Below are positions 45,615 to 54,644 of a DNA stretch of 64,000 bases, in pieces. Position 1 is the first letter of the stretch; every line of letters begins with the position of its first letter. Below the pieces are notes generated by a model. That model did not search any database, was not told where the DNA came from, and saw only the letters and a program-made list of their open reading frames with translations. This DNA comes from Leptospira koniambonensis. GTDB lineage: Bacteria > Spirochaetota > Leptospiria > Leptospirales > Leptospiraceae. The stretch is taken from positions 124,001 through 188,000 of the forward strand of contig NZ_RQFY01000001.1 in assembly GCF_004769555.1 (NCBI RefSeq). Reading direction: 5' to 3'. A program made the position numbers and the translations under genes.

Positions 45615-48023
45615 ATGAAATCAAAATTAGGGATCTGCATATTTTCCGTTCTACTCAGTATTGGAACGAATACATTTTTTCATTCTCTGGAATATGGAGA
45701 ATGGATTTATTCAAAATTATTTTTACAGCCAAAACAAAACGATCCATGTAAATCTTCACTCTTCTTGGAAAATGGTTGGGAAGTTTCGGAACTATCCGGG
45801 AAGAAGATCGGGACCTTTTTTTTACCAAGAAATTTTTCAGATTTAGCTCATCCTACTCTTCTAATTTCTAAATCTATTTCCTTTTCAGAACTTCCTAATT
45901 GCGAACTTTCTCTTCTTCTTGGAAAAACTTCAGAAGGAACAAAAGTATTTTGGAATGGAATACTTCTTTCCGAAAGATCAGAATCGAATGGACGATTTGA
46001 TCTTAGCTATGATAAGAAGAAGATTTACAATTCACTTCCCATCCTAACAGAAAACAAGATTGAAATTTTAGTCTCTGAATATTTCGAAAATGAAATCGGG
46101 ATTTCAGAAGGGATTGTCACACTTGGAAATTCGAAAGATATTCTACAAAAACATTATAAATTTCAGATTTATTATTTAATTCTAATTTCTACATTTCTAT
46201 TACTCGGGATCTATTTGATTTTCCTAACAATACAAGAGAGAAAGATAGAATCTCATTTTCATTTTGGAATATTTTTGATCTTATTCTTTCTGTTTTCCCT
46301 TTTTAGCTCTGAATGGAAATATGAATTAGATTGGAATTTTTTACTCTGTAAAAAAGCAGAGTATATTTCTCTAAGCTTTCTATTTCCATTTTTCACTTTT
46401 TTCTTTTCTAAGTTTTGTAGGGATAAATATCATCCTTTTGAATTTCCTCTATTTTTATGGGCAGGATTTGTATCCTTCTTATTTGTTTATTCTTCCAGTC
46501 CATTAGAATTAGATAAACTAAATCGAACTCTTCTGCAACCTTCTTGGATTGTATATCTTTGGATCCTAATTATATGCCTTAAGTCCAGATTATCTGAAGA
46601 AGATTGTGCCGGGTTCTGGGGATCGATATGTTTTTTAGTATTTTCGATTCTTTTAGATATCGCATCGGCCCGGGCATGGATCATATTTCCAAGATGTTCA
46701 GAATATTCTATCCTGGGATTTATATTATTCTGCTCTTTCAGGATTTCAGGTAGATTTGTAGAAATGAAAAATCTGCTAAAATACTGGAATGAAAAACTCC
46801 AAGAAGAAGTATCTATAAAAACAAAAGAATTGAGAGAATGTTTAGCAAATGTCCGCAGCTTAAAGGAAAAGCAGGATGGAGATTATTTCTTAATCAGTGT
46901 CTTACAATCCTCTTTTCAAAATAAGATTAGAACTTTTGGTGATTTTAAAATTGAAACCTTGGTTTCTCAATTTAAGACATTCGAATTCAAATCTAAGCCA
47001 GGAGAGATTGGAGGAGACCTGGTTTGTATGGAAGAAATCCGGATCGGAACCAGAAAATTCCTGGCAATTCTGAACGCAGACGCAATGGGAAAATCTCTGC
47101 AAGGAGCCACAGGCGCATTACTCGCCTCCTCCATGTTTAAGTCTCATATCGATTCATCTACATCCGGATTTTATACTCCTGAAACCTGGATTGTTTCCTT
47201 ATATAGAAAGATCCATGGACTATTCCAGAGTTTTGATGGAAACCTATTTGCTACTGGGATATTGGCGATTTTAGATCCTGAAAATTCTTCTGTCTTCTTC
47301 TTGAATTCTCAACATCCACCTTCTATTCTTCTTAGAAATAATATCTCGGGATATATAGAAAATGAAACTTCTTACAAGATGGGAATTCCAATCTTAAAAG
47401 AAATTCCCAAAGTATATTGTATTTCTTTAAAGGAAAATGATTCACTCATTTTTGGTTCGGATGGAAGAGAAGATCTGAGATTAAGAACAAAAAATAGAGA
47501 GGTAGATTCTCTTTCTGATACATTCTTATCGGAAGTTTCGAATACGAATGCAGATCTTATTCTTCTCAAAAATAAAATGGAAGAATATGGGGATTATATA
47601 GATGATCTAAGTTTGGTAAGAATTTTTAGAAATGAAAATTCTCAAAAAAGATCCAGAGATATCTGGAGAGAAACTTCTAAAACAAAAAGTCTTCAAAAAG
47701 GAATTCTACTTTGGAAGAAAGGTGATAAAAAAATTGCATGCTCCTTCTTCTCCAAACTAAGCAATGAAGATCCGACAGACAAAGATCTGGCTTATATCAC
47801 TGCTTGGGCTTATTGGAAATGTGGAGAATTAGAAAAGGCTAAAACATATTCCGAAAAACTGTTGTATAGAGATCCTAAAAACCATCAGAATCTTGTACTA
47901 TTAGCAAAAATTTATTTTCAATTAGGGATTAAGGATGTTATACTTCTAGGCTTACTGGAGGGTACCGGATTGGACGTGCAAAGATTGTTCCGTCCAACAG
48001 ATAATTTTAGAAAGGTTTCCTAA
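45615..48023 (+). CDS. 7TM receptor-SpoIIE phosphatase with TPR tail
   Basis: This is an 802-residue signalling protein. A signal peptide and an extracytoplasmic beta-rich sensor region (about 30-180) resemble the 7TMR-DISM N-terminal module. About seven membrane helices (185-385), a coiled coil (about 395-430) and a PP2C/SpoIIE serine phosphatase domain (about 440-665) follow. The metal-binding acids are visible as EIGGDLVCM, LNADAMGKSLQGATGALLAS, FGSDGREDLR and DDLSLVRI, so it should be active. A TPR-like region (about 690-780) follows. It probably dephosphorylates anti-sigma-factor antagonists in response to an outside signal; no partner is adjacent. GGAGGCAGGT precedes the ATG. Confidence 0.9.
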   Translation: MKSKLGICIFSVLLSIGTNTFFHSLEYGEWIYSKLFLQPKQNDPCKSSLFLENGWEVSELSGKKIGTFFLPRNFSDLAHPTLLISKSISFSELPNCELSLLLGKTSEGTKVFWNGILLSERSESNGRFDLSYDKKKIYNSLPILTENKIEILVSEYFENEIGISEGIVTLGNSKDILQKHYKFQIYYLILISTFLLLGIYLIFLTIQERKIESHFHFGIFLILFFLFSLFSSEWKYELDWNFLLCKKAEYISLSFLFPFFTFFFSKFCRDKYHPFEFPLFLWAGFVSFLFVYSSSPLELDKLNRTLLQPSWIVYLWILIICLKSRLSEEDCAGFWGSICFLVFSILLDIASARAWIIFPRCSEYSILGFILFCSFRISGRFVEMKNLLKYWNEKLQEEVSIKTKELRECLANVRSLKEKQDGDYFLISVLQSSFQNKIRTFGDFKIETLVSQFKTFEFKSKPGEIGGDLVCMEEIRIGTRKFLAILNADAMGKSLQGATGALLASSMFKSHIDSSTSGFYTPETWIVSLYRKIHGLFQSFDGNLFATGILAILDPENSSVFFLNSQHPPSILLRNNISGYIENETSYKMGIPILKEIPKVYCISLKENDSLIFGSDGREDLRLRTKNREVDSLSDTFLSEVSNTNADLILLKNKMEEYGDYIDDLSLVRIFRNENSQKRSRDIWRETSKTKSLQKGILLWKKGDKKIACSFFSKLSNEDPTDKDLAYITAWAYWKCGELEKAKTYSEKLLYRDPKNHQNLVLLAKIYFQLGIKDVILLGLLEGTGLDVQRLFRPTDNFRKVS

Positions 48024-48153
48024 AACATTCTCTAAACTAAGGTCCGTTTTGTGACGCAGAAATGCCAAAACTATTCTTTCCCGTTGACTTTTTGCGGGTA
48101 TGTTTCTTAATGGAAACCACATTTTCCTCTGGTTTCTAGAGGAGTTATCCATA

Positions 48154-48489
48154 ATGAAAGTATACTCAGCAGACAGAGTGCCGAACTCAGCAGATTATAA
48201 TTTATACGTAACCGAAGGGAGCGCCAAGACCAGGCTTAGTTTATTCGAGCCTGATCTCCCTGGGTATTTCGAATTAGCTGAAAATGATAAAATTCTAAAG
48301 TCTTTGGCATATACAGTTCTTCTAAACTATACCCAAGACAGAGAATTCGCTCTTAGGAATACAAATCGTTTCCTGAATTTTTTAAGTGATATTGTTCACA
48401 GAGATTCTTGGTTCTTCCTGGCCAATCGAGTTGAACAGTTCATTAAAGATGTAGAGAATTTCGGAGTCGAAATTTCCTACGACTTTTGA
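48154..48489 (+). CDS. conserved-looking small protein, unknown function
   Basis: A longer frame exists, but the ATG at 48154 has a GAGGAG Shine-Dalgarno nine bases upstream, giving 111 residues. The protein is soluble and acidic, with SADRVPNSADYNLYV at the start and a mainly helical second half (AYTVLLNYTQDREFALRNTNRFLNFLSDIV). It shows no signal, membrane segment or known motif. A TTGACT-like -35 box lies near 48084. It lies between the 7TM-SpoIIE gene and slyD without clear functional link. Confidence 0.7.
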   Translation: MKVYSADRVPNSADYNLYVTEGSAKTRLSLFEPDLPGYFELAENDKILKSLAYTVLLNYTQDREFALRNTNRFLNFLSDIVHRDSWFFLANRVEQFIKDVENFGVEISYDF

Positions 48490-48508
48490 CTTAGCCTCAA
48501 AAATCTGA

Positions 48509-48536
48509 TTGTCCTAGGATCTTCCAAGAATATACT
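48509..48536 (+). promoter_or_regulatory. putative slyD promoter
   Basis: TTGTCC (48509-48514) is followed after 16 bases by TATACT (48531-48536), a good -10 box. It lies about 70 bases upstream of the slyD start, and the GC-rich leader (48550-48595) contains CCCG/CGGG pairs that could form a stem. Confidence 0.5.
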
Positions 48537-48604
48537 AACTTAAATCACGTGCCGGAACTTCCCTCCCTAACCCGTCAAAGGGCCTTTCCCGGTTGGAGCA
48601 ATAA

Positions 48605-49075
48605 ATGAACCCAAGAGTAGTGACTTTTCACTATAAATTAACAGATAAAGAAGGAAACGAAATCGATTCTTCTCAAGGAAGCCATCCCCTTTCTTATCTG
48701 GAAGGAACCGGACAGATTATTGCCGGTCTTGAAGATGAAATCAAAGGTATGAATGCAGGAGATAAAAAAGTAATCTCCGTTAATGCTGACAAGGCTTATG
48801 GCCAAAAAAATCCAGAATTAGTTTTTGATGTGCCTAAAAGCCAATTCCCAGAAGGGGAAGAATTGAGTGTAGGAATGATGTTCCAAACTGACGAGCCGGA
48901 TACTGTTTATACGATTACTGATATCAAGGGAGAATCTGTGATCGTGGACGGAAACCATCCTCTAGCTGGGGTGGATCTGATTTTCGATGTTCAGATCGTA
49001 AATATCAGAACAGCAACCGACGAAGAAGTGAGTCACGGACATGTTCACGGTGAGGGGGGACATCACCACCACTGA
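48605..49075 (+). CDS. slyD: FKBP-type peptidyl-prolyl isomerase (SlyD)
   Basis: The 156-residue protein catalyses cis-trans isomerisation of proline bonds and is also a metallochaperone. The FKBP domain is split by an insert-in-flap (IF) domain: VVTFHYKLTDKEGNEIDSS, PLSYLEGTGQIIAGLEDEI and GMNAGDKKVISVNADKAYG, with the chaperone IF region LVFDVPKSQFP to VDGNHPLAGVDLIFDVQIV. The C-terminus is His-rich (HGHVHGEGGHHHH), which can bind nickel or zinc. Its TGA lies six bases before the helicase start, so they may be translated from the same transcript. Confidence 0.94.
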   Translation: MNPRVVTFHYKLTDKEGNEIDSSQGSHPLSYLEGTGQIIAGLEDEIKGMNAGDKKVISVNADKAYGQKNPELVFDVPKSQFPEGEELSVGMMFQTDEPDTVYTITDIKGESVIVDGNHPLAGVDLIFDVQIVNIRTATDEEVSHGHVHGEGGHHHH

Positions 49076-49081
49076 TCTCAA

Positions 49082-51073
49082 ATGACTGCCTCCTTAGAGT
49101 CACTTAACGAAAAACAAAAGGAAGCTATCGAGACCCTAAACGGCCCGGTTTTAGTGATCGCCGGTGCCGGAACTGGAAAAACAAAAACAATCGTCCACAG
49201 ACTTTCCAAATTAGTCGAATCAGGCATTCCTGCCGAAAATATCCTACTTCTTACATTCACTCGCAAAGCTTCTCGAGAAATGCTTTCGAGAGCCGTATCT
49301 CTATTGGACAAACGATGTGCTCGAGTCCACGGAGGAACATTCCATTCCTTCGGAAGTCATATTCTCAGAAAATATGCACCTGTTCTTGGATTCTCCTCTC
49401 AGTTTTCAGTTTTGGATGAATCGGATACTTCTGATATATTCCAACTTTTAAGAACAGAAGGAGAATATGCAAAGCAGAAGTCTAGGTTTCCTTCTAATGA
49501 TACATTGATCTCCCTCCACTCTTCTATTATCAATCGTGGCAAATCATTAGAAGAATTATTAGAAGCAGAAAATCCTAAGTTCTTAGACCAAAAATCTGCT
49601 ATTCGTAAAATTTTCCAAGAGTATGCGAATTATAAAAAACAAAGATCTCTTTTAGATTATGATGATCTATTGACCTATACAAGAGACCTTCTGAACAAGA
49701 ATGAAACAGTTCGAAAAAAAGTCTCGGAACAATACAAATATATCATGGTAGATGAATTTCAGGATACAAATCAGATCCAAGCTCATATCACATGTTTACT
49801 CGCGTTAGATCATGAAAATATTTTAGTCGTTGGTGATGATGCACAAAGTGTATATTCCTTTCGAGGAGCCGACGTAAATGGAATATTCAATTTTCCGAAA
49901 CTATTTCCTAAAACAAAAACGATCTATTTAGAAAGAAATTACAGGAGCACTCCGTCTATTCTAAATCTTGCAAATGTGGTCCTGGCTAATTTTAGGGAAA
50001 AATATGAGAAGTATCTATATACCAAAAATGAAGACTTCCAAAAGCCTACCTTGATCGGTTATGCAGACGAATTAGAAGAAGCAGAAGGAATCGCAGATCT
50101 GATCTTGGAAAGAAGAGAAGATGGTGTTCCTTTAAAAGATATTGCAGTTCTATTTAGATCCGGCTGGAATTCGAACCAGTTGGAACTTGTTCTTTCTCAG
50201 AGAAATATTCCATTCTTAAAATTCGGTGGAAAAAAATTCGTAGAAAGCGCTCATGCTAAAGATTATCTTTCTCTTCTAAAAATAAGGGAGAATAAGACTG
50301 ACTCGGTTTCTTGGCTAAGAGTTTTGTTACTTCTTCCTGGAATTGGAGCTGCAAAAGCAAGATCCATCTTAACTGACCTAGAAAAGTCAGGCGGAAATTT
50401 GGAAAGAATCGTTTCCGAATCCAAGGGTACCACTGCTTCTCATTTAAAAGAATTAAATCATTTAATCAACGAGTCTGAAAAAGACTTAAAAAACCTTTTA
50501 GGGAAATTCATAGATTATTATTCTCCTTTACTCGAAAAGAAATATGATGATTTCAAAAGAAGATTAGAAGATCTGAATGCATTTTTAACTCTTTCCCAAA
50601 AATACGAAACTTTACACGAATTTTTAGTGGATATGAGTTTAGAGGGGCCAAGCCCCAGCCTGGACAAAATTTCCCCAGAAGAGGAAGATGAAAGATTAGT
50701 TCTATCCACGGTCCATTCTTCCAAAGGATTAGAATTTGATACTGTAGTTCTTTTAAATGTTTCAGAAGGTTCTTTTCCTTCCGGCAGAGGCGAAAAAAAC
50801 TTAGAAGAAGAAAGAAGATTATTCTATGTGGGAATAACAAGAGCCAAGAAAAAACTGGTGCTCACCTACCCTCAAATCTCCCAGCAAAAAAATTCACAAT
50901 ATTTCAATCGAGTTTCCAGATTCATCGATGAAATTAAAGACCCCGAAAAAGTAATAGATAAAAGTTTTATCAATAAAAAAGAAGAAACTTCCGGTCCTTC
51001 TTCTTCCCAAAATCCTCAGCAAATCAGTGATTCAGATGCCAGAAAAAGAATTAGAGAGTTTTTCGGTTCCTGA
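49082..51073 (+). CDS. UvrD/Rep-type ATP-dependent DNA helicase
   Basis: The 663-residue protein has the motifs of superfamily 1 helicases: LNEKQKEAIETLNGPVLVIAGAGTGKTKT (Q-motif and Walker A, near 8-35), LLTFTRKAS (Ia), YIMVDEFQDTN (II, near 221), VVGDDAQSVYSFRGAD (III), YLERNYRST (IV), and FDTVVLLNVSEGSFPS with RRLFYVGITRAKKKLVL (V and VI). It unwinds DNA from the 3' direction in repair or replication restart. Whether it is UvrD, PcrA or Rep cannot be told from sequence. Its 3' end overlaps the SprT-like gene by 38 bases in a different frame. Confidence 0.93.
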   Translation: MTASLESLNEKQKEAIETLNGPVLVIAGAGTGKTKTIVHRLSKLVESGIPAENILLLTFTRKASREMLSRAVSLLDKRCARVHGGTFHSFGSHILRKYAPVLGFSSQFSVLDESDTSDIFQLLRTEGEYAKQKSRFPSNDTLISLHSSIINRGKSLEELLEAENPKFLDQKSAIRKIFQEYANYKKQRSLLDYDDLLTYTRDLLNKNETVRKKVSEQYKYIMVDEFQDTNQIQAHITCLLALDHENILVVGDDAQSVYSFRGADVNGIFNFPKLFPKTKTIYLERNYRSTPSILNLANVVLANFREKYEKYLYTKNEDFQKPTLIGYADELEEAEGIADLILERREDGVPLKDIAVLFRSGWNSNQLELVLSQRNIPFLKFGGKKFVESAHAKDYLSLLKIRENKTDSVSWLRVLLLLPGIGAAKARSILTDLEKSGGNLERIVSESKGTTASHLKELNHLINESEKDLKNLLGKFIDYYSPLLEKKYDDFKRRLEDLNAFLTLSQKYETLHEFLVDMSLEGPSPSLDKISPEEEDERLVLSTVHSSKGLEFDTVVLLNVSEGSFPSGRGEKNLEEERRLFYVGITRAKKKLVLTYPQISQQKNSQYFNRVSRFIDEIKDPEKVIDKSFINKKEETSGPSSSQNPQQISDSDARKRIREFFGS

Positions 51074-51830
51074 TCCGAGTTCAGATCGAAACTGGGAAGA
51101 ACTTCTAGTTTCTATTTGGGATTCTTTGAAAATCAAATCCAGACGTTTCAAGGAAAGCCAGGTACGTACTGTAGAACTCAAATTTTATCCCTATAGAAAC
51201 GGAAATCATTCTGTATCTTATCATAACGGCCTCTTAACCGCGAAATTTCATACTTCCTTATTGGAAGCAAGAGAAGAGACAATATTATCCTTTGTTTCAT
51301 TACTCATTTCTAAATTGTTGGGACTCAAACCAAAACCATCCTGGAAAGAAGAAGTTGCCGAATTCCTAAATTCTCTTCCTGAATCTGGACCTATAAATTT
51401 CAAAAAATTGAAGGAAACCGGAGTTGCTTACGATCTAAAGGTCATTCTGGAAAAAATTTCTTCTTTCTATTTTCCTAAAATGGATGCAAAACTTCTTTCT
51501 ATCGGCTGGGCAGATCGTTTGGGAAAGAGACGATTGGGTAGTTACGAAAAACGGAATATGAATATACGTATTAGCCCCATCCTGGACCATAAAGAGGTCC
51601 CACTTTATGTTATAGAACATGTAGTACATCACGAAATTCTACATCATATTCTTCCGAGTAGAGTTAAAAACGGCCAAAACTCGATCCATAGCCCTGAATT
51701 CAAACGTAAGGAAAAAGAATACGTTAGATACAGAGAGGCCATAAATTGGTTGAAAATGGAATATCCTAAGTTTCTAATAAAACACCAGAGAGAAATTGGC
51801 CTTAGGCTGAGATCAGAATTTTACAGATAA
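51036..51830 (+). CDS. SprT-like metallopeptidase-fold protein
   Basis: The 264-residue soluble protein contains VIEHVVHHEILHHILPSRV (near residue 190-210), a HExxH zinc motif in a helix, and then a downstream HSPEFKRKEKE supplying a third His/Glu. This is the SprT/WLM layout of zinc metallopeptidases. Related proteins (for example Spartan in eukaryotes) cleave DNA-protein crosslinks, but the bacterial role is not settled. A GTG three codons upstream is also open. It begins inside the end of the helicase gene, so translation is coupled and the two are likely to act in one process, which would fit DNA repair. Confidence 0.78.
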   Translation: MPEKELESFSVPDPSSDRNWEELLVSIWDSLKIKSRRFKESQVRTVELKFYPYRNGNHSVSYHNGLLTAKFHTSLLEAREETILSFVSLLISKLLGLKPKPSWKEEVAEFLNSLPESGPINFKKLKETGVAYDLKVILEKISSFYFPKMDAKLLSIGWADRLGKRRLGSYEKRNMNIRISPILDHKEVPLYVIEHVVHHEILHHILPSRVKNGQNSIHSPEFKRKEKEYVRYREAINWLKMEYPKFLIKHQREIGLRLRSEFYR

Positions 51831-51835
51831 ACTTC

Positions 51836-52021
51836 ATGCATCCGAACCATTTCGAAACAGTATATATTCGCAAAAACATAATTGAAGAAGAACTTTCCAA
51901 ACTTTTAAAAGAGTTTACTGGGTTAAATTATAAATCATTATCCGATTACGATAAGGGTGTTTATGATGGATATACCCAGGCAGTTACTGAAGTACTTAGA
52001 AAAGTGCAAACCAAAAGATAA
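51836..52021 (+). CDS. small helical protein, unknown function
   Basis: The 61-residue protein begins at the ATG at 51836, five bases after the SprT-like stop, so it belongs to that operon. It is soluble, with two helices (NIIEEELSKLLKEFTGL and YDGYTQAVTEVLRKVQTK). A DUF-type family is not recognised. A gene this short needs comparative support; the tight spacing and the amphipathic helices make it likely to be real. Confidence 0.6.
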   Translation: MHPNHFETVYIRKNIIEEELSKLLKEFTGLNYKSLSDYDKGVYDGYTQAVTEVLRKVQTKR

Positions 52022-52167
52022 TACAGATACGCATTCTCAAAATCCTAAGAACTAAGTTCCCGGATTTTGGATCTTTCGTTTATTCCAAATTTTCTGCTGC
52101 TCATTGCTTTTTGTCATCCAGCCCAAATAATGATTTTCTTTTCTAAAATTTGTTTTATAGATCGGAT

Positions 52168-52890
52168 ATGTCTTTCGCAAAGAAAGTATTCGCGATTTCC
52201 TATTTTCTTTTCTGCACAAGTTCGATGCTGTATTCTTCTCCATACGTTTATAATGATTTTTCTGGATGGTCGGAGACGAGTCCCTTAACGCCAGATTATT
52301 CTAAATATTCTCCCAAATTTTATAACCAGGAATCTTCTCCCGTAAATACTGCTGAAACTAAGGATTTGCAAAAAGAAAAGGAACGTGTGGAATTACGTCG
52401 TTCTATGTTGGATTGGCACCAAGTTTTAGGACTTGCAACCTGGGCGTTCTGGCTCACCACAAACTTAGTAGGAGAACAAGCACTCTCTAATCTTAAAAAA
52501 GAATACGAGCCTTACGCAAATTATTTGCTTATCTCTGATCCCCAAAAAAATCTTCTTTTATATACTGCACTCATGAAAGCATCTCCATGGGATTCAGAAT
52601 CTTCAGGTAGTTCCCATGCAGCACTCGCAGGCACAACATTTACTTTATATGCAATCACTGCAGGCCTCGCATTCTTCTCCCCTTCCAAAAGTTTAGAAAG
52701 AGAACCAGGACTTAGCACAATATTCACCCATAAGGCAATGATCTGGATCCATTTGCCTGCAATGCTTGCTCTTCCTCTTATTGGAGAAAGAATTTCTAAA
52801 GAGGGCCCAAGTGCTGCAAATGAAATGAGAGCGGTCGGTTGGGCTGGTTTTGGTGCATTTAGTGTTTCTATCGCAGTTTTTTATTTTTAA
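52168..52890 (+). CDS. exported multi-helix membrane protein, YceI partner
   Basis: The 240-residue protein has a signal peptide (about 1-25) and an N-terminal soluble segment. Four membrane helices follow, with His in or near them: DWHQVLGLATWAFWLTTNLV, SSHAALAGTTFTLYAI, HKAMIWIHLPAMLALPLI and EMRAVGWAGFGAFSVSIAVFYF. The four helices with histidines, and the YceI gene directly after it, recall the cytochrome b561-like yceJ-yceI pair of E. coli, so heme binding is possible. This is inference. A TTG six codons upstream is open; the ATG at 52168 gives a proper signal peptide. Confidence 0.7.
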   Translation: MSFAKKVFAISYFLFCTSSMLYSSPYVYNDFSGWSETSPLTPDYSKYSPKFYNQESSPVNTAETKDLQKEKERVELRRSMLDWHQVLGLATWAFWLTTNLVGEQALSNLKKEYEPYANYLLISDPQKNLLLYTALMKASPWDSESSGSSHAALAGTTFTLYAITAGLAFFSPSKSLEREPGLSTIFTHKAMIWIHLPAMLALPLIGERISKEGPSAANEMRAVGWAGFGAFSVSIAVFYF

Positions 52891-52900
52891 GGAGTATTTT

Positions 52901-53446
52901 GTGTCTTATCTTTTACGTTTTCTGATTTTGTTCTTATTAAGTGTTTCTTCGATTTTTTCAGAAGAATTAAAACTGCAAGAATCTACGATCAATTTTATAG
53001 CAATCCATCCGTTCAAAACGGTGAATGGAAAATGTTCAGGAACGGTTGTAAGTCCTACAATATTGACTCAGACAACCGGTGGTTTACAAATCCCTAAACT
53101 TGTAAAAATAGAGATCCCAATCTCACAAATCAAATCCGGAGACGAAAATAGAGATGAGCATATCATAGAATCTCTAGGATATCCTACAATTACCAATATA
53201 GTTTTTATGAGCACATCTATTATAGCAAAAGAGAATGAATGGACTATTACCGGAAACCTAACGGTTAAAGGTAAGACCAAAACGGTTAAATCAGTGGCGA
53301 CTATCCAAAAAGAAGGACAGGAAACCATTCTTTCTGGAAAATTCCAGGTTTTGATGAGCGATTTTGATGTGGAAAGACCTAGCTTGTTATTTGCGACTGC
53401 AAAGGATGAGGTAAGTATTGATTATAGGTTTATTCTAAAACCTTAA
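52901..53446 (+). CDS. YceI-family periplasmic protein
   Basis: The 181-residue protein has a signal peptide (MSYLLRFLILFLLSVSSIFS) and a beta-barrel YceI-type lipocalin-like domain containing INFIAIHPFKTVNGKCSG, ITNIVFMSTSIIAKENEWTI and TGNLTVKGKTKTVKSVATI. YceI proteins bind isoprenoid-type lipids. A longer frame extends upstream, but the GTG at 52901 has an AAGGAG Shine-Dalgarno six bases before it (52889-52894), so it is the start. The Shine-Dalgarno overlaps the stop of the preceding membrane-protein gene, which makes the pair a coupled operon. Its end abuts the convergent VWA gene. Confidence 0.88.
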   Translation: MSYLLRFLILFLLSVSSIFSEELKLQESTINFIAIHPFKTVNGKCSGTVVSPTILTQTTGGLQIPKLVKIEIPISQIKSGDENRDEHIIESLGYPTITNIVFMSTSIIAKENEWTITGNLTVKGKTKTVKSVATIQKEGQETILSGKFQVLMSDFDVERPSLLFATAKDEVSIDYRFILKP

Positions 53447-54637
53447 TTATCTTTTTCCTAAAAGTTCACGTATCCCGTCTTCTAATCCATCTACACTTAG
53501 AAAAAACATTGGAAATACTTTTTTGAGTTCGTAGATGGTAGGGGCATCCCAATATCTTTTTGGTTCAGGATTCATCCAGATCGTGTCGGTCCAATGAGAT
53601 TTGATCCGTTTAAAACTATCCAGTCCTGATTCGGGATGTTCTGGAAGTTTTGATTCCTGCCTAAACCTGGAATGATAAAATCCATAAGAAGGATCCAAAA
53701 GTTCATAAGGAGCCATATAGGCATCTCCCACAATAATTACCTTTGTATCGTCTTTATGTTTTTTAAAAAGATTTTTTAGAGGAACAGGATATCTAAGATC
53801 TCCCTTAGGATATACTGAATCGTAAACTGAGTTATGAAAATAATAATGTCCGAACTCCTTAAAATGATTCATCTGGTGGGCTGCCGAAAAAAGTTTACTC
53901 ACTCTTTCTGCATAAGGAGTCATACTCCCACCAGTGTCCATTAAAAGTAACACTTTGATCCCATTCTTTCTGGTTCGATCAAATACAAGCTCAGGGTCTC
54001 CCGCATTTTTGCAAGTTGCGTCCACAGTTTTAGGAAGATGAAATTCTGGGATCCCTTCCTTTCTTAAATTCCTGAGTTTTTTAAGTGCGATCTTAATTTG
54101 TCGAACATCCAATTGTTCGTCAGTTCTGTAGTCCTTATACTTTCTTTCCATCGCCTGGAAGACAGCTGACTTACCGCCACCTTCCCCGCCGATTCGGACT
54201 CCACCTGGATTTACTCCAGAATGTCCGAAAGGAGAACTTCCTCCAGTGCCGATCCATTTATTCCCACCATGATGTTCTCCCTTTTGATTTTGGAGTCTGT
54301 CCAAAAACTCTTTCCAGAGTTCTTCCGGAGGAATCATGCCTGGGGGAAGTTTATTCGGATTTTCGAATATTGTAGAAAGCCAATCCATCATTTCTTTACG
54401 AAAAGATTCTTTCAGCACTCCTCTTTCGCCGAAGAGTTCAGTGAATACAAGATCAAAAGCGTCGTAATATTTTACGTCTTTAACTAAGCAGAGCCTGGAA
54501 ACTCTATAGAATTCATTTAAGGAAAGAAATGTTTTATCTCTGGTAAGTGTATCCGTTGCTTTTAGAAAATCCAAAAGTTCCACAGTGGAGATTGGAACTC
54601 CAGATGATTTCAGCCTGTAGAAAAAAGGGAAAAACAA
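53447..54637 (-). CDS. VWA-domain protein, CoxE-like
   Basis: The 396-residue protein begins FFPFFYRLKSSGVPIS, the typical N-terminus of CoxE-like VWA proteins partnered with MoxR ATPases. The von Willebrand A domain (about 215-390) carries LLLMDTGGSM where DxSxS normally forms the metal-binding site, so the first Ser is Gly while Asp and the last Ser remain. These proteins help insert metal or assemble complexes. A TTG start at 54637 is the only one giving the conserved N-terminus. It lies seven bases after the MoxR gene and ends flush with the YceI gene. Confidence 0.87.
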   Translation of the reverse strand: MFFPFFYRLKSSGVPISTVELLDFLKATDTLTRDKTFLSLNEFYRVSRLCLVKDVKYYDAFDLVFTELFGERGVLKESFRKEMMDWLSTIFENPNKLPPGMIPPEELWKEFLDRLQNQKGEHHGGNKWIGTGGSSPFGHSGVNPGGVRIGGEGGGKSAVFQAMERKYKDYRTDEQLDVRQIKIALKKLRNLRKEGIPEFHLPKTVDATCKNAGDPELVFDRTRKNGIKVLLLMDTGGSMTPYAERVSKLFSAAHQMNHFKEFGHYYFHNSVYDSVYPKGDLRYPVPLKNLFKKHKDDTKVIIVGDAYMAPYELLDPSYGFYHSRFRQESKLPEHPESGLDSFKRIKSHWTDTIWMNPEPKRYWDAPTIYELKKVFPMFFLSVDGLEDGIRELLGKR

Positions 54638-54644
54638 AATATTT

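Noticed and set aside
48024..48099. Partial repeat-like GTGACGCAGAAATGCC sequence
   Set aside because: Only one short arm resembles the dispersed repeat family and no partner arm is found.
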